Translations under genes and position numbers: made by a program
The notes under the pieces: generated by a model
The model's input: only the letters and a program-made list of their open reading frames with translations
Told to the model about the DNA's origin: nothing
Database searches by the model: none
Part shown: positions 1 through 6,247 of the stretch, one piece after another
Numbering within the stretch: the first letter of the stretch is position 1
Layout: every line of letters begins with the position of its first letter
Source: a bacterium
GTDB taxonomy: Bacteria; Patescibacteriota; Minisyncoccia; Moranbacterales; DUUL01
Direction of reading: 5' to 3'
Length of the DNA stretch: 25,528 nucleotides
NCBI GenBank assembly: GCA_030641245.1
Contig: DAOWHU010000054.1
Location: 1-25,528 of the forward strand

Positions 1-1
1 A

Positions 2-178
2 TGTTTGATGGATGGGACAATTTTGCATAATATGCTCTCCTTTTTTTATGAAACTTTAATCGAATCAGAAATTTATGAAAAAACACCAACTTTGTCTAAT
101 AAGACCAGTGAGATAGTTTGCCAAGAAAAAAAGGTCTTGTCAAATGAAGGAGAGGAAATCGAAGGGTCAAGTCGCTAA
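2..178 (+). CDS. C-terminal part of an unrecognised protein, cut by the window edge
   Basis: A plus-strand frame is open from the window edge to a TAA at 176-178 and gives about 58 residues of protein-like composition (hydrophobic start with MLSFFYETLIE, then polar and acidic). An internal ATG at position 8 exists, so it could also be a 56-residue ORF. No family is recognised. The last codons, from about 157 on, already belong to structured element copy 1, and the stop codon is inside it. The natural C-terminus was therefore probably different, and the element appears to have interrupted or replaced the gene end. Confidence 0.35.
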   Translation, partial: CLMDGTILHNMLSFFYETLIESEIYEKTPTLSNKTSEIVCQEKKVLSNEGEEIEGSSR

Positions 179-297
179 ATTCAAACGGCGCCAGCGGATT
201 GTTTTCGTTAAGCGCTTCCTCCCCGGACTCGGCGCACTTTCTTTGGTTGCTCGCCAGCTCTCAACATAGCGCCTCCGTCTAGTTCGATTCTCTCTCA
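152..297 (+). ncRNA. Structured RNA-like element, copy 1 of 2 (family I)
   Basis: It aligns without gaps to 1449-1591: the distance from the GGG at 164 to the TTCGATT at 283 is 119 bases in both copies. Conserved blocks (164-180, 207-232, 250-260, 274-290) are separated by variable blocks. The variable blocks still pair: 183-186 with 201-204 (AAAC/GTTT, where copy 2 has GTGC/GCAC), 231-235 with 269-273 (GGCGC/GCGCC, copy 2 GGCAG/CTGCT) and 246-249 with 262-265 (GTTG/CAAC, copy 2 ATTG/CAAT). Such compensatory changes point to a selected fold. G-U pairs favour the plus strand as the RNA sense. A closing stem pairs about 157-163 with 283-289. No promoter is clear, and function is unknown. Confidence 0.6.
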
Positions 298-309
298 ACC
301 TTGTGAAAG

Positions 310-350
310 ATAAAGCGAAACCACCTCCGATGGAGGTGGTTTCGCTTTAT
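310..350 (+). terminator. 19-bp perfect hairpin following element copy 1
   Basis: Positions 310-328 pair perfectly with 332-350 around a three-base loop, and TTTGC follows. It lies 20 bases after the conserved TTCGATT block, the same distance as the equivalent hairpin in copy 2. The stem sequence differs between copies (GCG/CGC here, ACA/TGT there) but pairing is kept. It could be an intrinsic terminator on either strand or an integral part of the element. Confidence 0.55.
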
Positions 351-428
351 TTGCACGGAGTCGTGAAGGACGTTAGAACTTTTTTTGAGAAGAACGGTGA
401 GGATATTAAGATTCCGGATTTAAATTAA
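351..428 (+). pseudogene. Possible gene remnant downstream of element copy 1
   Basis: A plus-strand frame of 25 codons runs up to TAA at 426-428 and ends in the protein-like FFEKNGEDIKIPDLN. It has no start codon of its own with a ribosome binding site. It may be the displaced 3' end of the gene entering at position 2, separated from it by the element. A 7-bp direct repeat TGAAGGA at 145-151 and 364-370 brackets the element and could be a target duplication, although joining the two sides there changes the frame. Treat as tentative. Confidence 0.2.
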
Positions 429-456
429 AAAATACGACATTGATAATATCCACAAT

Positions 457-1329
457 TTAATTATCATTATGACTCATTTTGGTAATCCCATTGTTATAAT
501 AAGACAAATTTTCACTTTCTAATAATCTTTTAATGCTCTTCCCTTTACTAATTTTCTCTTTTTTTAATATCTGTTTTTTTGCTTCAGGCTCGTGATGCGT
601 TAAAAGTCCCATTTCAGGCCAATACATATTTCTAACCCAATTCCCTTTTTCGTTTATATGACTATGGACAGGCTCTCTTTCTTTTAACGTTAACATTTTT
701 TTAATAGCAATTTTTCTGGCGATACCATCAATTTTCTCCATTCTACTAATCGACTCCAAATATCTTGCGAGTAATAATTTTTCCAACATTACATTTCCAG
801 CTTTTTGATAAGCAAATAGATCTTTGTATTTTTTTTGAAACTTTTTATAATCAATAGGAAACATTTTATATTTTGTTGCCCATTTTAAATCAATAACAAA
901 AAAATCCACTGCAATTCCAATATCAGCAATATTACTTCTATCGGGAAGACCCCAGGAACAAGTAGCTAAATGCAATTTATCGTCTTTCATTTTTTGAATC
1001 ACATTTTCAATATATTTTGGTTTTATTAGCCAAGTATCTGAAGCTAAAACAACCACATATTTGATTTCTTTATGTTTTTTTTGAAAATTTTTAATTCCTG
1101 TTTCTATTAAATCTGAGGCTCCTTGAAAATGCCAACTATTTTCCATCACAACTAAGTCATTTTCTAAGTATTTCTCCGGATACCATTTTTTATTACCATT
1201 AAAAGAATGGACTATTTTTACATCCTCAAAAAATTTAGACTTTCCCCAAACATTTCTGATAATATCCATATTTATCTTGGCATCGTCAGTTCTATTGTAT
1301 GTATAAATTAAAACTCCGATATTTTTCAT
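457..1329 (-). CDS. Glycosyltransferase-like protein (GT-A type fold)
   Basis: The protein has 290 residues. Its start, GVLIYTYNR at residues 5-13, is typical of the first beta strand and nucleotide-binding turn of GT-A glycosyltransferases. A hydrophobic strand VVVLASDTW at about 92-100 sits where a DxD-type metal motif is expected; here it reads SDTW, so it is not canonical. The region around 70-80 (GASDLIETGIKNF) resembles the helix before that strand. The C-terminal half is basic and has no membrane segment. The likely role is transfer of a sugar to a surface glycan or lipid; donor and acceptor cannot be read. No good ribosome binding site precedes the ATG. It stands alone, divided from the upstream tRNA-Trp unit by a terminator. 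Confidence 0.55.
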   Translation of the reverse strand: MKNIGVLIYTYNRTDDAKINMDIIRNVWGKSKFFEDVKIVHSFNGNKKWYPEKYLENDLVVMENSWHFQGASDLIETGIKNFQKKHKEIKYVVVLASDTWLIKPKYIENVIQKMKDDKLHLATCSWGLPDRSNIADIGIAVDFFVIDLKWATKYKMFPIDYKKFQKKYKDLFAYQKAGNVMLEKLLLARYLESISRMEKIDGIARKIAIKKMLTLKEREPVHSHINEKGNWVRNMYWPEMGLLTHHEPEAKKQILKKEKISKGKSIKRLLESENLSYYNNGITKMSHNDN

Positions 1330-1394
1330 AAATTTAATAAATTTTTATAAATACATTTTAACAACAAATCTTTGAACATCCAAATATCAGAACC

Positions 1395-1424
1395 AAAAAA
1401 ATAGCTCTGAGAGCTACTTTTTTA
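1395..1424 (-). terminator. Rho-independent terminator (probably bidirectional)
   Basis: A six-pair stem, TAGCTC/GAGCTA with a TGA loop (1402-1416), is flanked by an A run on the left and a T run on the right. On the minus strand it ends in seven U residues and would stop transcription of the secE-rplK-tRNA-Trp unit before the glycosyltransferase-like gene. Confidence 0.8.
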
Positions 1425-1448
1425 GTTAGATTCTACGATGCACGGGTG

Positions 1449-1591
1449 GAGAGAATCGAAGGGTCAAGTCGCTAAACTCGTGCATCGCTTTCAGCTCGCA
1501 CTCGTTAAGCGCTTTCTCCCCGGACTCGGCAGACTATCTATAATTGCTCGCCAGCTCGCAATGGACTGCTTCCGTCTAGTTCGATTCTCTC
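1449..1591 (+). ncRNA. Structured RNA-like element, copy 2 of 2 (family I), abutting tRNA-Trp
   Basis: The outer stem 1449-1460/1580-1591 is a perfect 12-bp inverted repeat (GAGAGAATCGAA/TTCGATTCTCTC). Inside it are two arms. Arm 1 pairs 1470-1473 with 1508-1511, 1475-1477 with 1504-1506, and 1480-1483 with 1498-1501, around a 14-base loop. Arm 2 pairs 1528-1532 with 1566-1570 and 1543-1547 with 1558-1562. Each variable stem differs from copy 1 yet stays paired. The plus-strand frame through this copy is open, but copy 1 has a TAG in the same frame, so coding is unlikely. The left 21 bases repeat the end of tRNA-Trp. Resemblance of the outer stem to a tRNA T-arm suggests tRNA derivation. Confidence 0.65.
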
Positions 1592-1606
1592 AACCTCGAG
1601 CAAAAG

Positions 1607-1646
1607 ATAAAACAAAACCGCCTCTTTCGGAACGGTTTTGTTTTAT
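1607..1646 (+). terminator. 14-bp hairpin between element copy 2 and tRNA-Trp
   Basis: Positions 1607-1620 pair perfectly with 1633-1646, followed by TTTGC. It is the counterpart of the hairpin at 310-350, at the same spacing from the element. The symmetrical A/T-rich stem could terminate transcripts of the element (plus) and of tRNA-Trp (minus). Confidence 0.55.
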
Positions 1647-1649
1647 TTG

Positions 1650-1720
1650 CACGGGTGGAGAGAATCGAACTCCCGTTATTGGTTTTGGAGACCAACGTAT
1701 TACCACTATACGACACCCGC
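1650..1720 (-). tRNA. trnW: tRNA-Trp (anticodon CCA)
   Basis: The minus strand folds as a full cloverleaf. The acceptor is GCGGGTG/CACCCGT, the D arm GTAT-AGTGGTA-ATAC, the anticodon arm TTGGT-CTCCAAA-ACCAA with CCA at positions 34-36, and the T arm GGGAG-TTCGATT-CTCTC. The discriminator is G, as expected for bacterial tRNA-Trp. The 3' CCA is not fully encoded (GCA follows). CCA reads only UGG, which argues against UGA being a Trp codon here. The gene is downstream of rplK and probably cotranscribed; bacteria often place it upstream of secE instead. Its 3' 21 bases are duplicated at 1440-1460. Confidence 0.95.
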
Positions 1721-1738
1721 AGGGCTAACACTAATTTG

Positions 1739-1859
1739 CAATAAACCAATTTTCAATTTACAATTAGTTTTCAATAAATTAGTTTTCAAACTTAGGCAAG
1801 CAAAGCTTGCCTTCATTGTAACTTTTTAAATTGGAAATTGATTGTAAATTGGTTTATTG
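1739..1859. repeat. AT-rich inverted repeat with a central CAAGC/GCTTG palindrome
   Basis: Positions 1739-1752 (CAATAAACCAATTT) are the exact reverse complement of 1846-1859. The centre, 1795-1811, is the hairpin GGCAAG-CAAAG-CTTGCC. The right arm recurs near 23704-23721, and similar central palindromes recur at 22679-22695 and 23641-23657. It fills the spacer between rplK and tRNA-Trp and contains no gene. Confidence 0.6.
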
Positions 1860-1932
1860 AAAATTGTAAATTTTATACCCTTAAATCATCGCACAAACAA
1901 AAATAATAAAATATATTTTGATATTTGCAAAA

Positions 1933-2361
1933 TTAACCTTCAATTTTGATTCCCATCGACCTCGCTGTTCCAGCAATAATTTTACTGGCTGCTTCAATAT
2001 CATGGGCGTTTAAATCTTCCATTTTTTTCTCAGCGATTTCTTGAACTTGTTTTTTAGTAACTGTCCCAACCTTATCGGTCAGAGGATTTCCGGCTCCCTT
2101 TTTAACTCCAGCTGCTTTTTTCAAAAGTTCAGAAGCAGGAGTGGTTTTTAATTTAAGACTAAAACTTCGATCTTCGTAAACACTAATTTCTACTGGGACC
2201 AAGTCGCCTTGTATGTCCTTAGTATCGTTGTTAAATTGAGTACAAAAATCTTGAATGTTAAGACCGTGTTGTCCTAAAGCTGGACCAACTGGAGGCGCAG
2301 GATTAGCTTGACCAGCCCTAATTTGTAATTTGATAACTGTAGTCGCTTTTTTGTCTGACAT
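1933..2361 (-). CDS. rplK: 50S ribosomal protein L11
   Basis: The protein is 142 residues long, the usual length for L11. The N-terminal domain carries the conserved proline-rich segment NPAPPVGPALGQHGLNI, and the C-terminal rRNA-binding domain ends with AGTARSMGIKIEG. L11 binds the GTPase-associated region of 23S rRNA and takes part in factor binding and the stringent response. It follows nusG in the classical secE-nusG-rplK order, but rplA, the normal next gene, is absent: a repeat and tRNA-Trp follow. The 282-base gap before it holds a structured element (2522-2641) and a GC palindrome at 2387-2402. Confidence 0.97.
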   Translation of the reverse strand: MSDKKATTVIKLQIRAGQANPAPPVGPALGQHGLNIQDFCTQFNNDTKDIQGDLVPVEISVYEDRSFSLKLKTTPASELLKKAAGVKKGAGNPLTDKVGTVTKKQVQEIAEKKMEDLNAHDIEAASKIIAGTARSMGIKIEG

Positions 2362-2521
2362 CTTGTTAAATTAATTTTAAATTTTGTCCGCCAGCTGGCG
2401 GATTGATTCAATTTTGAATGATTTAATGTTTAATTTTAATTTCCACTTCAGGCAAATAATTTAAAATAATCAATTTTTTTCGTTTAGGATATAGCCTCGG
2501 ATGGAACTCTTTGAAATATTT

Positions 2522-2641
2522 GGAATTTATTGGTTTGAGCGCAATCCGAGAAGAATCCGAGCACTGAATGAGATGAACTTAATGGTTCATCGAACGAATG
2601 GCGAAGGATTCGACGAAGGAGTGTGCCAAACCAGAAATTCC
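2522..2641. ncRNA. Structured RNA-like element, copy A (family II), upstream of rplK
   Basis: A long imperfect hairpin with nested stems: 2522-2528 with 2635-2641 (GGAATTT/AAATTCC), 2532-2537 with 2627-2632, 2539-2543 with 2622-2626, 2553-2558 with 2606-2611 (GAATCC/GGATTC), and 2572-2578 with 2585-2591 (GATGAAC/GTTCATC) closed by a TTAATG loop. The same layout is found at 3524-3660 with different but still paired bases. Several G-T pairs fit an RNA read from the plus strand, that is antisense to the operon; the sense is therefore left open. It lies between nusG and rplK and could be regulatory, a processing signal or a mobile palindrome. Confidence 0.6.
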
Positions 2642-2643
2642 AA

Positions 2644-3189
2644 CTAGATTTTTTTTATTTGGAGAAAATCAAGCTCTACAGGGGTTTCCCTCCCAAAAAT
2701 ATTCACCAAAACACTTACCTTCCCTCTATCGATATCCATTCCTTCGACCTTACTTTCATAACCTTTGAAAGGACCGTCAATAATCTTAATAATTTCACCT
2801 AATTCAAAATCAATATTATATTTAGGTTCATCTTTTTTACTTCGCTTTTCAATAACTCCCATTTCCTCTGGGTCAACTGGGGTCGGAGTAGTTCCAAGCC
2901 CAATAAAACCAGTCACATTGGGAGTATTCCGAACAACATACCAAGACTCATCAGTCACTTCCATTTCCACCAAAACGTAGCCGGGGAAAACTTTTTCTTC
3001 AATCGTGCAACGTTTCCCATTCTTAATCTTAATCTTCTTTTCCTTGGGAACTAGCACCTTAAAAATTTTATCCCGCATGTTCATAGACTCGATTCGTTGC
3101 TCCAAATTTCGAGCAACATTGTCCTCGTATCCGCTGTAAGTGTGAAGTACGTACCAAGCCTTGCCAAGATTTTGAACTTGCTTTGCCAT
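2644..3189 (-). CDS. nusG: Transcription termination/antitermination protein NusG
   Basis: The protein has 181 residues, normal for NusG. The NGN domain covers about residues 10-115 with AWYVLHTYSGYE at the start and VFPGYVLVEME at 67-77. A KOW domain covers about 126-181 with GEIIKIIDGPFKGYESKV. NusG binds the RNA polymerase clamp and Rho or ribosomal S10, coupling transcription to translation. It is second in the secE-nusG-rplK operon, with 135 bases between it and secE. The gene ends in TAG three bases before family II copy A. Confidence 0.97.
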   Translation of the reverse strand: MAKQVQNLGKAWYVLHTYSGYEDNVARNLEQRIESMNMRDKIFKVLVPKEKKIKIKNGKRCTIEEKVFPGYVLVEMEVTDESWYVVRNTPNVTGFIGLGTTPTPVDPEEMGVIEKRSKKDEPKYNIDFELGEIIKIIDGPFKGYESKVEGMDIDRGKVSVLVNIFGRETPVELDFLQIKKI

Positions 3190-3324
3190 GAATTTTAGTT
3201 TATAAAGTTAAAAAGTTTGCCCTATTAAATAAGCTACGCCTAATTTTAAATAAAATTTAAAATTATTTAACTGGGTAAATAAAGTTGGAAAGTTGGAGCT
3301 TGAGAACAGTCCCATTAACTTTCG

Positions 3325-3507
3325 CTAGACAATGAATTGTCCAACTCCGTTCGAAAAAAGTAAATCCAGAACACCGAGGAATAGGGCTACCGCAAGACTT
3401 ACGCCAATTACAATTCCGGTATATTTAACAGTTTGTTCTCTGCTAAGCCAACTTACCTTTTTAAGTTCCTCTTGGGCTTCTTTGATAAAGGTTATAATTT
3501 TTTTCAT
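3325..3507 (-). CDS. secE: Preprotein translocase subunit SecE
   Basis: Sixty residues, typical of the short bacterial SecE. The amphipathic N-terminal helix contains the signature KKVSWLSREQTVKYT (17-31), followed by one membrane segment at about 32-54. SecE clamps the two halves of SecY in the translocon. It is the first gene after the promoter at 3704-3732; the roughly 190-base leader between promoter and start holds family II copy B. Confidence 0.95.
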   Translation of the reverse strand: MKKIITFIKEAQEELKKVSWLSREQTVKYTGIVIGVSLAVALFLGVLDLLFSNGVGQFIV

Positions 3508-3523
3508 TAAACTTCTTGTTTAA

Positions 3524-3660
3524 AAATTGCTTGTTTTAGTGCAGTTCGACCTGCCTGCCGGCAGGCGGGGGAAAGTCCGAGCACCGAGCGAAGCGTATTT
3601 AATGATACGACGAACGAAGAGCGGAGGACTCGACAAAGAAATGCGCCAAACATGCAATTT
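3524..3660. ncRNA. Structured RNA-like element, copy B (family II), in the secE leader
   Basis: The nested stems match copy A: 3524-3530 with 3654-3660 (AAATTGC/GCAATTT), 3533-3536 with 3648-3651, 3539-3543 with 3642-3646, 3574-3578 with 3626-3630 (AGTCC/GGACT) and 3594-3598 with 3605-3609 (CGTAT/ATACG) around the same TTAATG loop. Bases shared with copy A are mostly in unpaired or loop regions and in the 3' part (3609-3650). Where copy A has nine bases (2544-2552), copy B has about thirty, because a GC-rich palindrome lies there. It is entirely inside the transcribed leader of secE. Confidence 0.6.
3551..3570. repeat. GC-rich palindrome inside family II copy B
   Basis: A self-complementary stretch built on CTGCCTGCCGGCAGG. 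Variants occur at 2387-2402, 15387-15418, 21808-21842, 22724-22742, 23552-23571 and 25393-25410, all otherwise intergenic. It makes an otherwise AT-rich window locally very GC-rich and appears to be a dispersed palindromic repeat. Confidence 0.6.
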
Positions 3661-3667
3661 ATTGTAT

Positions 3668-3692
3668 TTAAAAACAGCCTTTCGGCTCTTTA
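3668..3692 (-). other. Small hairpin with U tract at the 5' end of the secE transcript
   Basis: On the minus strand AGCC-GAAA-GGCT is followed by GTTTTT. It lies within the first 30 bases after the predicted start of transcription at about 3697. It could be an early attenuator or a 5' stabilising hairpin; the stem is short. Confidence 0.3.
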
Positions 3693-3703
3693 TTACTGTG
3701 TCC

Positions 3704-3732
3704 ATTATACAACTAGATTGATTAGTTGTCAA
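3704..3732 (-). promoter_or_regulatory. Consensus sigma-70-type promoter of the secE-nusG-rplK operon
   Basis: On the minus strand TTGACA (3732-3727), exactly 17 bases, then TATAAT (3709-3704): both boxes match the consensus fully. The predicted transcript starts near 3697. It is the strongest promoter seen in the window and fits a highly expressed ribosomal and translocon operon. Confidence 0.88.
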
Positions 3733-3793
3733 ATCTACAAAACAAAAACAAAAAATAAGGCTGTTTATGGAGTTGTTTGTAGAGTTGTTTTGA

Positions 3794-4621
3794 CTATTCT
3801 AGATCACTAGTTATCCCATAAAAATGAACATGGTTGTCGGAATTGAAGATGTTGGTTTCGGGTTTGATTTCCACCTTAACGACGCTAGACATATTATAGT
3901 CGGATGGAAAAGGGATGTTGAAATCTCGTTGTTCTTTAGAACGAACAGTGTTAGCAACTTGAGAATTAGTAGCCAAAAGCTGACCCTGACTATCTCTGAG
4001 AACAACTTTGATTTTAATAATTTCACAATCGATTGGACTTTCATTCACCAAAGTTCCGGTAACTCGATAAAATCCACTAGGATCCTGACGAAAAGAATTG
4101 GTGAATTCAGTTAGAATAACTTCGAGTTTAGGGTTCTGTTGTTGGCTGGTAAACTTTTTCCAAATTATCTCACCCATCTCGATTTCAATTTTAGCGGGAC
4201 TTTCAGGAACTTCGATTTCTTGAACAAGCAAGTATTTCTCTTCTTGAGGTAAAATAAAGTCTTTGAGCCAAGCAGTTTCCTTAATTATTTGACCGACCTG
4301 ATCAAAATATTTTAATTTGTAACGAAGAGTCGAGGCGCCGAAAAGACTATTTGGATTTTTGATTGTAACCACTGTATCAAATTTATTGGTAGCAGTATCG
4401 ACCCATTCAATCTTCTCGATAATAAAATCTTCAATTTCATGAGTTTCATCACAAGGCGCACAAGGACCACCGCAGTCTATATTCTCTTCAAGTTGATTTT
4501 TGATACCATCTTGACAAGTGGCCTTAGGTTTAATAAGAGAGTAAAAACTATAAGCAATGGCAAAAAATAGAACTATGTAAATAAAGCCTATCATGTTTCT
4601 TCTAAGGGATCTTTTCTCCAT
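3794..4621 (-). CDS. Membrane-anchored protein with CxDG...DCGGPC cysteine motif
   Basis: The frame is open from 4672 (292 residues), but the start at 4621 (MEKRSLRRNM) is preferred because it gives a short basic N-terminus right before the single membrane helix IGFIYIVLFFAIAYSFYSLI. Just outside the membrane is a cysteine-rich loop with CQDG and DCGGPCAPC, a motif known in surface proteins of several bacteria. The remaining roughly 200 residues are beta-rich, with two likely Ig-like or LEA2/FxLYD-like repeats (VVTIKNPNSLFG and VTGTLVNESP). The topology is N-in with a large extracytoplasmic domain. No enzyme motif is visible; structural or adhesive roles are possible. The gene ends 62 bases before the secE promoter. 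Confidence 0.7.
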   Translation of the reverse strand: MEKRSLRRNMIGFIYIVLFFAIAYSFYSLIKPKATCQDGIKNQLEENIDCGGPCAPCDETHEIEDFIIEKIEWVDTATNKFDTVVTIKNPNSLFGASTLRYKLKYFDQVGQIIKETAWLKDFILPQEEKYLLVQEIEVPESPAKIEIEMGEIIWKKFTSQQQNPKLEVILTEFTNSFRQDPSGFYRVTGTLVNESPIDCEIIKIKVVLRDSQGQLLATNSQVANTVRSKEQRDFNIPFPSDYNMSSVVKVEIKPETNIFNSDNHVHFYGITSDLE

Positions 4622-4731
4622 TGAATTTATTGTTTTATTTAAGTTTTCAAAGCTAAGTGAATGATAACGCAAATTGGAAATTTTTTCAAATTAGCAACCG
4701 CAATTCGCAAAATAAAGAATAAGGATAGGGC

Positions 4732-5583
4732 CTATAAGTCTTCCATCATTGGCTCGTCTTCAATGAATTCAGCGAGTAGACCAAGTTTTTCAAAATAATC
4801 GACCATCGATATGCAGGCAAATTTTTCGGTAGAATAATGAGTTCCTCCTAGAATATTTATTTTATGCTTTTCGGCAAATTCGTGCGCTTTTTCGGAATGA
4901 TCATTTTTCAAAGTAACACCAGTCGCAAGAGTGTTTATTCCGGCTTTAGAAATTTCTTCTAGTATTTCAATATCATTCCCACCACCCGCAACCACGGCTA
5001 CAGTTTCATTCTTAATTTTATCATCACCATAGTTATATAGACTGACTTCGTGACCAACTGCTTCTTGAAAAGTTTTTTTTAGATTTTGAATAGTCGCCGA
5101 AGTAGTTTTTCCGAACACTCCTGCTAGAGCACCAAAATAAGGGGCGAAAGATTTTTTAGGTTTAATGTCCAAGGCTTTTGCCAAAGCTACGCTCGTAGAA
5201 TATTCGCCAAAATTATCTAAAGGTGTATGGAGATTGTAAATAGAGATTCGGTGATCTTTAAATTTTTGTAATAATTTTCTGTCCATTGGTTGGAAAATTT
5301 CTGGGGCTTTTCTAATATCCCAGATCGCAGGATGATGAACAAAAAGCATCGTGTCTTGAGCTCTGTCGTCTAGAATTTTTTGCATAATTTTCTTCGACGG
5401 GAAAACAGCTGTATAGACTTTGGTTATTTCGATTGCAAAATCACAAACTAAGCCCATCGATCTTTTCTTAAAATTTCCACTGAAAAAATCGGCGCTGAAA
5501 TCCATATGCCGAGCCCAGTCGTCGCTCAGTTTAGGAGTGATAAAATCTTTTTCAAGCTGTTGGTATAATTTGGCGGATTTCAT
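4732..5583 (-). CDS. Nif3-like dinuclear metal centre protein (YqfO/YbgI family)
   Basis: The protein has 283 residues. Metal-binding motifs of the family are visible: FVHHPAIW at about 82-88 (His pair 83-84), NLHTPLDN at 117-124, and GGTHYSTE at 246-253 giving the late His and Glu. Family members form hexameric toroids with two metal ions per subunit and are annotated as GTP cyclohydrolase I type 2 homologues, but their physiological role is unsettled. The gene is probably transcribed alone or with the downstream membrane-anchored gene (gap of about 110 bases). Confidence 0.85.
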   Translation of the reverse strand: MKSAKLYQQLEKDFITPKLSDDWARHMDFSADFFSGNFKKRSMGLVCDFAIEITKVYTAVFPSKKIMQKILDDRAQDTMLFVHHPAIWDIRKAPEIFQPMDRKLLQKFKDHRISIYNLHTPLDNFGEYSTSVALAKALDIKPKKSFAPYFGALAGVFGKTTSATIQNLKKTFQEAVGHEVSLYNYGDDKIKNETVAVVAGGGNDIEILEEISKAGINTLATGVTLKNDHSEKAHEFAEKHKINILGGTHYSTEKFACISMVDYFEKLGLLAEFIEDEPMMEDL

Positions 5584-5649
5584 AATGAAATTAAATGAGT
5601 TGGTTATTTTGGATTTATAATACCATAATTGAAAAATACTCCATAGAGT

Positions 5650-5673
5650 AAAGGGAATCCTGAGATTCCCTTT
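5650..5673 (-). terminator. Hairpin terminator downstream of the 5698-6084 gene
   Basis: A perfect stem AAAGGGAATC/GATTCCCTTT with a short loop lies 25 bases past the stop codon of the preceding minus-strand gene. The U tract is weak, so efficiency is uncertain. Confidence 0.6.
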
Positions 5674-5697
5674 GTAGATTGCGTTATTAACGACTTT

Positions 5698-6084
5698 TTA
5701 TTCAGAAGATCCTCCATACCCAATGAGCGTTTCGTGGTTATGATCATACTCAGTTGGAATTAAGCTTGCGGGATAAATCCGGAAAGTCGATTCCTGCATG
5801 GTTGAGTCTGTGTAATAGAAACCGCCATTCTGTTCAAGCGCGGAAAAATGGCCAATATCATGAATTTCAAAAGTATGGAATTCACGCTTTTCCCATTCTG
5901 ACTGGCCTTCTTTTCTGGTAATATTCGCTCCCAGTTTAACTTGAGTTCCTTCTCCATGAAAAGCAATTTCTTCAATCCATCCAAGACAAACCGTTCTGTT
6001 AATTTGATCAAAAATAACGAGCAATCCGTCCTTTGTTTCATCCAAAAATTTAGAATGAAAAACTTTTTTTGCAGAATACAACAT
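5698..6084 (-). CDS. Hypothetical protein, 128 residues
   Basis: The start at 6084 (MLYSAKKVFH) is chosen because AAGGAAGGAG lies just upstream of that ATG on the minus strand; the longer frame from 6126 has no such site. The product is soluble, acidic and predicted beta-rich (LLVIFDQINRTVCLGWIEEI, FHTFEIHDIGHFSAL), without signal peptide, membrane segment or recognised domain. It lies between the 5S terminator and the Nif3-like gene and has its own terminator at 5650-5673. A real gene is likely from the strong ribosome binding site; function is unknown. Confidence 0.65.
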   Translation of the reverse strand: MLYSAKKVFHSKFLDETKDGLLVIFDQINRTVCLGWIEEIAFHGEGTQVKLGANITRKEGQSEWEKREFHTFEIHDIGHFSALEQNGGFYYTDSTMQESTFRIYPASLIPTEYDHNHETLIGYGGSSE

Positions 6085-6204
6085 CGCTTTCTCCTTCCTT
6101 TTGATTATTGTTTTAGGCACTATCATAGATATTTATACAATTTTTCATAATAGCTTTATTTCAAAAATTGTAAAGAGCTTGTCCTATTTCATGTTTTTTC
6201 AAAC

Positions 6205-6228
6205 TAAAAAACCGCTTGAAGCGGTTTC
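6205..6228 (-). terminator. Intrinsic terminator of the 23S-5S rRNA unit
   Basis: On the minus strand AAACCGCTT/AAGCGGTTTTTT forms a stem of about eight pairs followed by six U residues, about 20 bases after the 5S 3' end. Confidence 0.85.
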
Positions 6229-6247
6229 AAAATTTAAATCCATAGTT

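Noticed and set aside
1438..1829. Plus-strand open frames of 96 and 63 codons
   Set aside because: They run through the structured element and antisense of tRNA-Trp; the homologous element copy has an in-frame TAG, and base changes follow pairing, not codons.
2522..2641. Family II element as a known L1-binding leader
   Set aside because: It resembles no L1 site that I could recognise, and a second copy precedes secE; kept only as a question.
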